Positions 35,530 through 48,300 of a stretch of DNA of 64,000 nucleotides are shown here, one piece after another (within the stretch, counting starts at the first letter, position 1; each line of letters starts with the position of its first letter). The position numbers and the translations under genes were made by a program. This DNA comes from Omphiscola glabra (lineage: Eukaryota > Mollusca > Gastropoda > Lymnaeidae): the NCBI GenBank assembly GCA_964017045.1, contig OZ024809.1, positions 11,476,307-11,540,306 on the forward strand, in the 5' to 3' direction. A model generated the notes under the pieces. That model was not told where the DNA came from and searched no databases. It saw only the letters and a program-made list of their open reading frames with translations.

Positions 35530-37320
35530 AAATAATTTTCCAGAAAGTAAAAATTAAAAAAAAAGAAAACATGGGATGTTCTCCTGACAGCACGTGCCGA
35601 CAGCAATAAATCAATGACAGCCATTAGGCTGCAATGTCGGTGTCGTGTTGAAACAGTTTCTGTCGTGTGCTGACATTAACCTACCACCAGGCCACCACAG
35701 GTCCTAAACTGACTGGCAAACAGGTGATGCGTCCTGTAACAGGATACCCGATTTACATACATGTTAGAGTTCAGTTTTTAAAAAAAAAAGTGGGGGGGGG
35801 GGGGGGGAAAGGGGCTTGTGGGTGTACTTCCAAGGCTTCTAGTGTGAATTCGACTAACAGATATGACCCCGTAATTACCTCAGTATGAAACAACTCCACC
35901 TACAACGGCTCTTTATTAAGAACACTCTTTAAAATGCTTACTTAAATATTACCTTTAAAATGACTCTCCTGGATATAGCTCGCTTTTAGAAGGAGCCCAT
36001 TGATATGAACACTAGCGCACGGACCCTAGTGACATCGAAGTTTTACAATAGTATTTTATTTTTAACTTTCTTATACATTTCAAATTTGTTAACATTCTTA
36101 AACAGTACAACTTTCTTAGACAGTACAACTTTCTTAGACAGTCCAACTTTCTTAGCATTCTTTGACTTTCAAACTTTGTTAACTTTCTTAGACAATCCAA
36201 CTTTGTTAACATTTTTAGACAATCCAATTTTGTTAACATTCTTAGACAGTCCAACACTGTTAACATTTCTTGACAGTTCAACATTCTTATACTGTACAAC
36301 AGTTTTTACAAACCCTTAAAAAACGCTTTGCTTTCAATAATTAAAAAAATCAATAAAGTATTCTTTTTATAAAAGGCTTTAATTTTAACAAAGATCGGGA
36401 CCGTCAAAATGATGTTAACGTAAAAAAGCGACATACGACACTCATACTTTGCAGCAAAAATTATGTTCAAAACGCTTTTAAACATACGTGTTCTAAATTG
36501 TTCAAATCAATGGTGTCTATTACACTGTGTTTGTTATGAAATATTGTAATGCGACACCCGTGTCTTAAATGTACATCAGCCAAATGGTCACATACAGATG
36601 TCTCACAATGGCCACATCATTACAGTTCTGATACCCGTGGTACCGTAACATGTCGATATTGGTCATCGTTATGTCTTAATGAAATATCTGACCAATCAGG
36701 TTGAACAATATATAAAAAGTTGGCCCGGGTGGGGGGGGGGGGAGTGTAGCTAATTTGGGAACCATTTTTATTATTTAAAAAAAATGAGTTAAAAATATCA
36801 AGTTACAAAAGTTGAGAATCCCTGAAATCAATATCACAGCTGATATATCACAGATATAAAAAAAATATAACATCAACAGTCTCCAAGATTATACAAACCA
36901 TTAATGAAAGTAACATCAACTTAATTGCAACATATAAGGAATGTTGAAATGATTAAACATGAAACAAGTATATTTTAATCGAGCCAGACAACAACACTTT
37001 TAAAAAATTTCAATACATGTGTTCTATCTGTCAATAGCGTTTTACAGTATGTTGTATTGCCAATGAAAGTCATCAAAGTTATTTCAAATTTAACAACTAT
37101 TGCAAAGCCGGCTGAGGTTTTTGATATCATACTCTTACACACCGAAAGTGGTATCATCACCGCACATTAAGCTCAATGGGAACATGTACATATCTGAAGA
37201 TAAACCCAACTAGATCACTTTCTTAATTTAAAAAAAATAATAATACTAATTTTCATTGTCGGCTATGAAAAGATTTCTGTCACATCCATACAATATTTAT
37301 TCGTAGTCTTGGTCAGCTCC
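35530..37320. other. Gene-free interval with one array
   Basis: Positions 36085-36300 repeat TTCTTAGACAGTCCAACTTT (about 9 degenerate copies). Nothing else was recognised. Confidence 0.6.
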
Positions 37321-37429
37321 ACCGCGATTTAGTTTTTACTAATGGACGGTTACGTCAATATTTGATTTGTGGTAATGGTTAGAATGTCCACGAGGAGGTC
37401 TTTGTTCCATAAAAAGAATGTCATTGTTA

Positions 37430-37770
37430 ATGTCTTTGCTCAATACAACAATAATATCGATAAGAATGTCTTTGATCAATGCAACAAGAATATCGATAAG
37501 AATGTCTTTGATCAATGCAACAAGAATATCGATAAGAATGTCTTTGATCAATACAACAAGAATATCGATAAGAATGTCTTTGCTCAATACAACAAGAATA
37601 TCGATAAGAATGTCTTTGATCAATGCAACAAGAATATCGATAAGAATGTCTTTGATCAATGCAACAAGAATATCGATAAGAATGTCTTTGATCAATGCAA
37701 CAAGAATATCGATAAGAATGTCTTTGATCAATGCAACAAGAATATCGATTTGGGTGTCTTTGTTCAACAA
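37430..37770 (+). repeat. 36-bp minisatellite, about 9 copies
   Basis: Unit AATGTCTTTGATCAATGCAA plus caagaatatcgataag. The unit length is divisible by three, so long frames on both strands (up to 163 residues) are artefacts. Confidence 0.95.
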
Positions 37771-37869
37771 AATAAGAATGTCCATTTTGGATGTCTTTGT
37801 TCAACAAAACAGGAATGTCCAGTTATAGATGGTGGCAAATTTTGTACAATAAAGCGATGATTTTATGAA

Positions 37870-39300
37870 TAGCAATGACGTATCTATTGTACAATAACAA
37901 TACATTTTTGTATCGGGGTGTTCGCCTTTGTCAACAGTTTTTTTTTACACAAGTTTAAATAAATATATTAGTATAAAAACAACTTTTAGATTTAATACTA
38001 AACTCAAATTAAATATAAATACTAAATACATTACACCCTATGAAAGAAACGAAACAATGTGCTCATTTGTTGAGGGGCGCCGTTTGGGGTGGGGAGGGGG
38101 GTCAATGGGGCGCTCTCTTTATTGTGAAAAGCAAGTCGCATGCTTCTGTGACGGAGATTTCACATGTTACTGCGACCAAAACGCCACATGCTATTGTGAC
38201 AGACAGTTCACACGTTATCGTGACAAACATCTTGTCACGCGAATGCGTGGGTCGCTGTTTACGTACAGATATGACATTCAGTCAGACGCCCGGTAAGCTA
38301 TAGAACGCCCCGTCGTTACAGACCCCCCTGGTCACTTGAGCCACCCCATCATTTCAGACGCCGACATCGTGCGTCTACTAAGAATCCACCCCACCTGCAG
38401 CTAGGATATATGGGATATTATTTCTTCCAATGGCTGGAACTGCACACAAAAGTCGCTGGACGCCAGGTTAAAAAAAAAATAATTAGAAAATCGACAGATA
38501 ACTCAATAACTATCTCAGACCAATGATATTCCGGATATGAAATTTTACTCTCTCCAAGGTCATCTGGTCTGTCAAAGGTCATCATCGATAAGGTTATTCC
38601 TCACAATATAAATGCAGATAAAAAATTTTTTTTCTTTTCACAGACTTTTTTGGCGGCCATGTTGTCCCTCCCATGGTGAAGTACAAAGGGTGAAGGTCAC
38701 CTTATCTTTTGTACAACACGTGACGAAATCTGTTTTTCAAACGTCCATGTTTAGCGCCTCGTGGCACGAGCGATCTATAAAAAGATATTACAAAAATGAA
38801 AATAATCAGGCCTGGTTTATTCTGTGTCAACAGTACAAGGATCAGAATAGCTGATAGTTAAATGTAAGCCTGAATTGACATCGTTTTTTCTTTCTTTTTT
38901 TAAAAGAATAAATTGAAAGATAATTTTGTAGAGATTGCGTTCAAGGCGAGTACAGGACTAGTAAGAACAAGACACGTGCAAACCTGAATAACGACATAAG
39001 ACAAGCCAAAGGGACGTTTCGGCTCAAAACCTTCAACAGAAATGACAAAATACAAAAAACAACAACAATGGAGTATATAATTATATTTTAGATGTAAAGC
39101 CTTTCCAGTTCCTTCTTCGGGTTTTCACAAATCATGTTCTTACTATTTCATAGAAAAAGTGATTTACACAAACCATTTTTTTTACTATTTCATAGAGAAA
39201 GTGGTTTTCACAAAACAATTTCTTACGATTTCGTAGAAAAAGTGGTTTTCACAAACAATTTTCTTACTATTTCATAGAAAAATTAACCTACTCACAGTTT
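37870..39300. other. Region 3' of the Roco gene
   Basis: Positions 38140-38240 contain a three-copy 30-bp repeat (CACATGTTACTGCGACCAAA type). Positions 38990-39040 contain a GGGACGTTTCGGCTCAAAAC segment of the kind seen in Penelope-like tails. Positions 39125-39290 hold four copies of ATTTCATAGAAAAAGTGGTT plus ttcacaaa. A candidate AATAAA for the Roco transcript (gene strand) is at 38821-38816. Confidence 0.5.
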
Positions 39301-42300
39301 TCATTCCTCAATGATGCTCGGTAGTGTCAGGGGCGTAGTCTGGGGTGCTGAGCTCCGAGCTCCTGTGTTCGGGTGTGTTGATATCTGGGGCAGACTTGGG
39401 ACTTTGCGTTTGATGAAGACTGAAATAGAAAAAAAACATATCTTTTGTGATGTACAAGTTCAAATTATACAACATCGGATTATCAACAACGAGATTATTT
39501 TATTATCAGATTCATATAATTGAATGTAAACATAACATAGCTATTGGAATAGTGCATCTTTAACAAGTTCAGACTTAGAATTACGAGAAGAAAAAGAAAA
39601 AAGAAAGGAATTAATCTTAACGCCGTTAAAAATTGTGGTTTTCTCCAAGAGTACATTTGAAAAGTATTGTGACGTAACTATCACGGCTTTCGTCATACTG
39701 GTGGACGGTTAACAAATGAGAGAAATTTCTTAAACTAAAATAATCAAAAACAAAAGGGTGAACATTGCAAGTAGGTCATCGAAATAGTGATGCGGAGATG
39801 GAATAGGTCATAGGTCATAGTTCAATGGTTGCAAGCCATCAGCATATATATTTTTTATATAAAAAAAAGTTTCGTTGACGTTTATTACAAAAAGCTATTA
39901 AAAATCCTGTTTGAATATTTGTAAACTTCAATTCATTTTTTTGCGCTAGCAAATTAATCCCTTCATTAAATTAAGTTCAAACCAAATATATATATATTTA
40001 TTTTTAAAAATAAAATGTTCATGATTTATTAGATTAAACGTATGGCCCGGTCCAGATTGAATTTTTAGTACTATTAATAAAACAAGTGGTAATATTAGAG
40101 ATTTTAAAAGATTTTTAACAAAAATAATAATAATAATAATAATAAAAGAAGAAAAAAAACTAGTAAAAGATATTTTGGGGAATTGAATAGGCTCGAAAGT
40201 TCACGTAACTACAACAACAAGATGGTTGAACCGGAAGTTTTTGAAGTTCAAAACACCAAAATAAACAGAATCACGCAGAAATGAATGATACAAAGTTTTT
40301 TTTTTTTTTTTTTTTTTTTGAATTTTTTTTTTGGTTAAATAAAAAAAAATTAAAAAAATTGAAGTAAAATAAAATTCACACTCTCATAAATATTAGATGA
40401 ACTATTGGTTTGCTGCTGAATTGAAAAGATAAAAAAAAATGTCAATTTATTAGTTACAACGGAGTGAAAAGTTGAATAAGAAAATGGAGTTCACTAGACA
40501 AATCATAATACACATAAAGAGTTGAAAAAATATAGATTGTAAAGAAGTTCAGAAATAAGTGTAAGCAAATACATACGTCCTTTTAATCAAAGGCCCTATT
40601 ATGAGGCAAAGTGGCAATACTTTTTTTTATTGATTTCAATCATTATTTAATCATCATTTAATCATCATTTAATCTTTATTAATCAAAAGAGTTAATTTAA
40701 TTTTTTTTAAACTTCCTTTACAAAAATTACATAAATACGATTCAAATTTATACATTCTCATACACGTCTTACATAACACCATATCCACACTGTACGCATC
40801 TATTGAACTTGTGTATACATTTTATCTACGCCCCAACTGTCCATTCTAAATCCACCACTCATACAATCTACCACTCATACACATCTACCACTGAAACACT
40901 CCCACCACTCATACAATCTACCACTCATACACATCTACCACTCATACGCATCTAGTCTACATGAACAATTGCTATATAAAAACTATTTTATGCAAATGAA
41001 CATATAACCATTCACCAGATTTAACGATCAATTCATTTACTAAACATGCATACATACAAAATGAAAATACACCCAGTACACACCCGTTACACATCCGTTA
41101 CACACTCGTTACACACCCGTTACACACCCGTTACACCACGCGACACCCACTAAACATAATCATCAGCCATACAACACAGAACGTACGAACACACACATAC
41201 ATAAACACCTACATAAACACACAGAGAAACACATGCATGAACACCTACATAAACACCTACATAAACACATACATAAACACCTACATAAACACATACAGAA
41301 ACACATACATGAACACATACATAAACACCTACATAAACACATACATAATCACCTACATAAACACATACAGAAACACATACATGAACACATACATGAACAC
41401 CTACATAAACACCTACATAAACACATACAGAAACACATACATGAACACATACATAAACACATACATAAACACACACAGAAACACATACATGAACACCTAC
41501 ATAAACACATACATAAACACATACATAAACACATACATAAACACATGCATAAACACATACATAAACACATACATAAACACATACATAAACACATACATAA
41601 ACACATACATAAACACATACATAAACACATACATAAACACATACATAAACACATACATAAATACATACATACATTCATTACATTACATTACACTATATTA
41701 TATTGAACTGCACACGCGCACACACACGCACACACACGCACACGCACACATACACACATATATACACACACACATACACACACACAACATACTATGATAT
41801 TATTGTTACCTCTCTTTTTCTCTCGAGGCTGGACAAGGAAGGCGGTATCCACATCCATCTGGCAGCCTTCGCAAGTTCGGGACAACATGGCCTGGGTCTC
41901 CTTCGGGGTCAGCCACTCTCCTAGGAATGTCGGTTGCCTGCATAGCGGACATTCAGTGAGTCTCTCTACTAGCAGACCTGATATAAACATGGACTATTTA
42001 TAGAATTTTCTTCCGTGAGTTTCATTTTAACTGTGTATATTCAAATAATTCATATTTATAAAAGTGAAACAATTCATATTTATAAACGTGAAACAATTCA
42101 TATTTATAAAAGTGAAACAATTCATATTTATAAAAGTGAAACAATTCATATTTATAAAAGTGAAACAATTCATATTTATAAAAGTGAAACAATTCATATT
42201 TATAAAAGTGAAACAATTCATATTTATAAAAGTGAAACAAGAAAAGAAAGTATTAGAACAGGGGTTCTTAAAATTTCTGTAGCGCCGCACCCCTCTCGAT

Positions 42301-45300
42301 TTAAAACATATACCTCACCCCCCACCACCCCACTCACCACCCCCACACCACACCACACCCTCACACCCCCACCACCCCACACCCCCCAACAGAATCCCCG
42401 TTCTTTTTCTCTGATTAAACTAATCAACTATGGTAGTCTTCATCTTTTAATCAAGCTTGCTAGCAACAAGTGAACAGACCACATACACGTGCCCAGTGGA
42501 GTAGCTAGGGTTAGGGTTGCCCGGTTCCGTAAACTCACGGTGTCACCCGGTTCTGTAAACTCATGGTGTCGCCCGGCTCTGTAAACTCATGATGTCGCCC
42601 GGTTCCGTAAACTCATGGTGTCGCCCGGTTCCGTAAACTCATGGTGTCGCCCGGTTCCGTAAACTCATGGTGTCGCCCGGTTCTGTAAATTCATTGTGTC
42701 ACAAGGCTCGGTACACTTATGGGGTCATCCCCCACCCCCAACTTCCACGATGTAATTTTTTTTTTTTGGTTAAATTAAGTCCACAGTATAACAATGACAA
42801 GTCCACAGTATAACAATAAGTTCATAGTATAACTCTTAAGCCTGTCAATCACTTGTTTAAAATCAATTCCGTCCACGGTATCAATTTTAATTGAAAATTG
42901 AGCTAGATCAGAAAGCCTTGACTGTCCTACGGTGGATCGTAAATAGTTCTTGATAAGTATCATGGCTTTGTTTTGAAAAGCTCCACTCACATGAAGCCAC
43001 ACACACACAGATAGTAAGAAACATTGGAAGGCTTAGCGAGAGCATTGGATCAGTACTGATCAGTCCATAGCTTTGTGAAATTCAATATCAGCTGCCTTTA
43101 GATGTCTTCTAAGCCATGTTATTTCCTGCAAAAGTTCATCTTCTGGTAACTCATCTTAGAAAGAGGTTAATTTTGGAACGGACACCAATAACTCTTCTTC
43201 ACTTGCTCAAATTAGACTCTTGGGTTGAACAGCCCCAGGCATATCTGCTACTTCCTTGTTCGCTGATGATCAGATCTGGAGTACAGACTGAAAGCGATCA
43301 ATACACTCCAGCATCTCCCTACTGTTTTCTTCTCGCACAGAGTGAGTCCAGCATCTATAAATTGTTCTCCTGCCATTCTCTTCTTAAACCTTAATCTTCT
43401 CTCTACCGATATTCCAAATTGGTCTTATTTTAAAAGTGTCTTTTCAATATCGTGTTCCAATGGACAGCGCTTCTCGTGCAGACACGATGCTGAGGCTTCT
43501 GGGTTGGTCAACTCTTTGTTAAGAGTAATGTCATTAGCCTACAGATACTGCTGCAGGGTAGATCAGCCCAAAGGTAAAGGTAGCAGACAAACGTGAAATC
43601 ACATGTAAAATAAATTGGGCTGTACCTCTTTTATTCAAATTTTCAAGAGGATCACACAGAGCCTCAATCGCTGCCACACATCCATCAAACTTATCGTTGA
43701 CTGTTTTAACAGCAGCATGATGAGCACGCCAGCGTGCTGTTGACAGTCTTTTCACCGACATTCCGGTGTGTTCAATTTGAACATCTCATCGATGATTGGC
43801 TGGCAGTCTTTTCACCGACATTCCAGTGTGTTCAATTTGAACATCTCATCAATGATTGGATGCAGCAAAGAATGAACACATTCTCTCAAGGGCACCAAGA
43901 AATATAATAAATAATGCATTTTCGTCAAAAGATTGGCACTTACGAAAGTTACCGAACGCTTGAGTCATGGACGAAACGGTGTTAATCTGACCCAAACATA
44001 GGGTCACCTCTTTTCAAACGCATCGATCTTGAACTTTTAGAAAGCGATCATTTGGATTGGCTGTTTATGTGGACACTTTACGTGTGATCAGTTATTATTT
44101 TATTAAATTCGCTTAGAACGAGCAGTGTACGCACTGTAAATATGCAATTTTTCAATTTGGGGTCACCCCTTTAGATGGTGTCACCCGGTGCTATCCGCAC
44201 CCCCACACACCTCGCGTCCCCTTAGCTACGCCACTGCACGTACCTACACAAATGTGGCGTAAACAAATTTCTTCACAGAAACTACTGCGAAAACTAATAC
44301 AAATATAAAATAATCCTCATTCTTCAATTAAACGACCCCTTTAAAAACCACGTATTTCGCGTAAATTCTTTAGGAAATTTAATATCGAGCAAATGGGGTT
44401 GAGGCTTAAAACCGCACAGTACTTTCACGACCCCTGAGCTACATTAATATTGTAATGACCCACCCACTTTTACAGCTTAGATGTACTTCAGCTATTACTT
44501 AAGAAAAAATATTACGCACCAAACGCACTATAAAACAAAACTAAAAAGTAGTACATCATTTAGCGCAGCTATCGGGAATTTCATTTCCTGAAATCAGTGG
44601 CGTCATCAAATCTCCCTAATCTTACCCCTTTTTAACATTAAAAAAAAAAAACACGAAAAACTGATTATTGGGGTTTGGGTGGGGGTGAGGCTGAAATTTT
44701 TATAGAACGTTTTGTCTTTGGCCGCCAGTCTATGTTCAAAGTTTCAGTTCTATAGGTTGACGGGAATCGGGTTACTTGTCAGCCTTCTTATGATTTTGTC
44801 AGTCAGCCAGTCGGGAACAAAAACAAAAATTAATAAAAAATGATTTTTTTTTAAAAAGGCCGTAGCAACGAACAATACCAACAGATACAAATGTCTTGGT
44901 CTTCCCTCACCCTTGACATTGTCTTAGATACCCTAGAACGGTGGTTCTCAACCTGTAGGCCGTGACCATTTCCCAGGGGTCGCATAAGACCATCGGAAAC
45001 ACGTATATTTGCAGTTATGAAGTGGCAACGAAAATAACTTTGTGGTTTGGGGGGTCGCCTGAACCTGTGGAACTGTAGTAAAGCGTCGCGGGATTAGACT
45101 TGTTGAGAACCACTGCCCTAGAATGAACATAATTCACCTGCGTAAGAGCCGAGAAGTTCCTCAAGGTCGAGCAGAAGGGGAAGTAAGATCGACCACATCG
45201 CTGATATGGGTGTTCTCTCCCCTAGGTCCCACTTGTCGTCCCTGACCTCGAACTTGAGCATGGTAAACTTTGACCCTTGAGCATCGTTCACGGATTGGTC

Positions 45301-48300
45301 GTAGTAGGTCATCAACACATGGACGGCCTCTTGTAAATGCATCGCGTGTACGCCTGCACCCCAGTGGTGCAAGAACCGCAGCCGGTGCTTCTCCCTGTGT
45401 GACCGCACGCAGACGATCTCGAACAGGCCGGGCGGGAAGTAGTTGGGAAATTTAAAACACGCCACGATTCTCTGGTGATCTTCGATGCTCCCCCACGCGT
45501 GGGTGAACTCGGACGGCTCGCCGTTCCTCCTCAGCCACGGGACAAGGATCTTCGAGAGGTTGATCTTGCCCTCCGTGTCCTTGTCGGACAGCAGCGAGTA
45601 GACCGAGTCCCGCTGGCGCTTGATGATGGAGTATCCGAGCTCGAATCCGTCGGTGAGGAGCAGCATCACTTCCGTCGCGAGGGCAGGCTGGTCGACCGGA
45701 AGCAAAGGCGCCAGAATGGACCTGACGAGGTCGCGGTCAAGCACGCCGTCGAACATTGTTTCCTTCTTCAGTCTCTCGAATTTTACGTTGGTCAAACTTC
45801 TGCAAAGAGAAATACATTTAAGTGACGCCAAGTAATTATAGTTTTCGATGAATTTTTCTTTAAAAGATGTTCTATCACATCATCAAGCTGTCATTACACT
45901 ATGTCTATATGTCATATGACGTACTTCCACACTGACATGCATAATGATAACCGCAGTTTTAAACTATGGTGGCAGATTTTAAATGGAATTTAAAGGTACC
46001 GAAATAGGTGACCGACCTTGAAGTCTCCACTTGACCTTGACTAACGTGCTCAAAATCGTGCCTCAGCAAGAGCCGGAATACATCGAACAACCACGAGGGT
46101 CGAATGCACACGATGTCCTTCAAAGACTCCACGTGTTGGAACCACAGTATCTGGGGAGAGCAATGGTATCCAATGTAACACAGCAATATTAAAAAAAAAT
46201 TTTTTTATATACTTCAAGACAAAGCCAGAACAAATAAGTACAAGAGTTTAAACTCGGTACAAACACATGAGTTATATGCCCACCGTGCATTTCACCACCC
46301 GAGAGAACCAGGTACAGTATATACAAAATTTAAGCGCCTACTGCAACCCGTCAGCCTTTACTGTATCTGGATAGGTCTTTCTTGCCTTGTGACGGTAGGT
46401 CTTTCTTGCCTTGTGACGATAAGTCTTTCTTGCCTTGTGACGATAGGTCTTTCTTAGCTTCGTGACGATAAGTCTTTCTTGCCTTGTGACGATAAGTCTT
46501 TCTTGCCTTGTGACGATAGGTCTTTCTTAGCCTCGTGACGATAAGTCTTTCTTGCCTTGTGACGATAAGTCTTTCTTGCCTTGTAACGATAGGTATTTCT
46601 TGCCTTGTGACGATAGGTCTTTCTTGCCTTGTGACGATAGGTCTTTCTTAGCTTTGTGACGATAGGTCTTTCTTGCCTTGTGACGATAAGTCTTTCTTAG
46701 CCTTGTGACGATAAGTCTTTCTTAGCTTTGTGGCGATAGGTTTTTCTCTGCCTTGGGACGATAGGTCTTTTATGGCCTTGTGACAATAGGTCTTTTATGG
46801 CCTTGTGACGATAGGTCTTTTATTGCCTTGTGACGACAGGTCTTTTATGGCCTTGTGACGACAGGTCTTTTATGGCCTTGTGACGACAGGTCTTTTATGG
46901 CCTTGTGACAACAAGTATTTTATGGCCTTGTGACGACAGGTCTTGTATGACCTTGTGACGACAGGTCTTTCATGGCTTTGTGACGACAGGTCTTGTATGG
47001 CCTTGTGACAACAAGTATTTTATGGCCTTGTGACGACAGGTCTTTCATTGCCTTGTAATACTTCTTCAGAAAAAAACAACAATGAACTTGAAACACGCAT
47101 ACAATAAGACACAAGAGATATGGTGCTCTTGTGTACACGGCAGGCTGCAGATTTGAAAACCTCGCTAATGGTTCGTGTTTTCATTTTTTTTTCTTCTAAA
47201 TGAGTCCTTTTCACACTATTTTACAATTTACTTTTTAAATATGGGTACAAGCAGTGGCAAAAGGAAACCAGTCGAGACGAAACGTCGCTTATAGCATTGA
47301 AAATACCCCAGCCATCCATAGTGAATGTTTAAAATAAGAATTGTTTACAGGTATACCTGTCCGGTTTCGTGCAGGTACTCGGCGATTGACTTGACCAGGT
47401 GTTTCATGCCAAATCGTGACGTCACTTCCTCTTGGAATGTCTCGAATTTTAGGACTGGGATAACCATGGCGTTGCCTCGATCCTGATTTTTTTTAAAAGT
47501 ATTAAATGTTGAAAAGTTAGAACAGCATACACATATATGTGTACACAACGACGTTAATGAACATACAAGGGATTAAAATCCATTTCTATCGACCCATCTC
47601 AAATTTCTCTGCCTAATGGTATGCATCTAATGAATAGTGTCAAATGTTCTATGTCTCATGGTATGCGTATAATGTTCTATGTCTAATGTTCCATGTCTAA
47701 TGTTATATGTCTAATGTTATATGTCTAATGTTCTATGTTTGATATTCTATGTCCAGTGTTCAGTGTATTGTGTTCTATTTCAGGTTGTATGTGTCATAAG
47801 TTGTATGTCTTATGTTCTATGTCCAATGTTTTATGCCCAATGTTTTATGTCCAATGTTTTATGCCCAGTGTTCTATGTCCAATGTTATATGCCCAGTGTT
47901 CTATGTCCAATGTTTTATGCCCAGTGTTCTATGTCCAATGTTTTATGCCCAGTGTTCTATGCCCAATGCTCTAATCGCTATTTTCTATGTATAAAGCAGT
48001 TAGATCAATTTTAATTACCCAAATCTTCTCTCCCCACGTTCTACTATATTTTTCTATGTTCGACGTTAAATGTCCGTTGTTCTATGACCACGTGTTAGTT
48101 CAGGTTTCTTACCTCGATGTACTGTTGGACATCCAGCCAGAACGTGGGAACCACTCTCATCACGTTTGGGAACAACTGTTTGTCCTCAGACAGGCTTTCG
48201 ATAGCTTGCCCGAGTCTATCAAATCCTTGATTTTTCTTAGAACTGGTCGCTATGACCTCAGGGAATATGGTGAACTTTGCCTGTGTAGTCAAAGTTCAAA

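Larger units (their letters stand above)
39301..41977 (-). other. Roco C-terminal exons 15-16 (Cys-rich tail)
   Basis: Exon 15 encodes GLLVERLTECPLC, a 22-residue spacer and CEGCQMDVDTAF: two CxxC pairs that could bind one zinc. Exon 16 encodes FIKRKVPSLPQIS... and ends SIIEE before TGA at 39303-39301. Its acceptor is TTCAG after a pyrimidine tract. The coding strand of exon 16 includes the inverse of CAGGGGCGTAGTC, which resembles hAT terminal repeats in this window. Confidence 0.75.
45138..48280 (-). other. Roco exons 11-14: end of Roc and COR domain
   Basis: Exon 11 contains VVPTFWLDVQQYIE, where COR begins. Exons 12-13 give AEYLHETGQ then ILWFQHVESLKDIVCIRPSW, the COR-A pattern (glycine turn, then W/F pair and P.W). 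Exon 14 (662 nt, the largest) covers COR-B from KKETMFDGVLDRDLVRSILA to LLLDLEELLGSYAG. The exon 13/14 junction splits an AG/A arginine codon. Confidence 0.8.

Noticed and set aside
37339..37860. Overlapping frames of up to 163 residues on both strands
   Set aside because: They are translations of a 36-bp tandem repeat; a unit length divisible by three keeps all frames open.
41150..41797. Frames of 109-186 residues (HKHIHKHI, YVCVYVCV, NTYINTYI)
   Set aside because: Low-complexity translations of a 12-bp array.
45475..45825. 116-residue + strand frame opposite Roco exon 14
   Set aside because: Shadow of the COR-coding exon on the other strand, with no splice or domain support.
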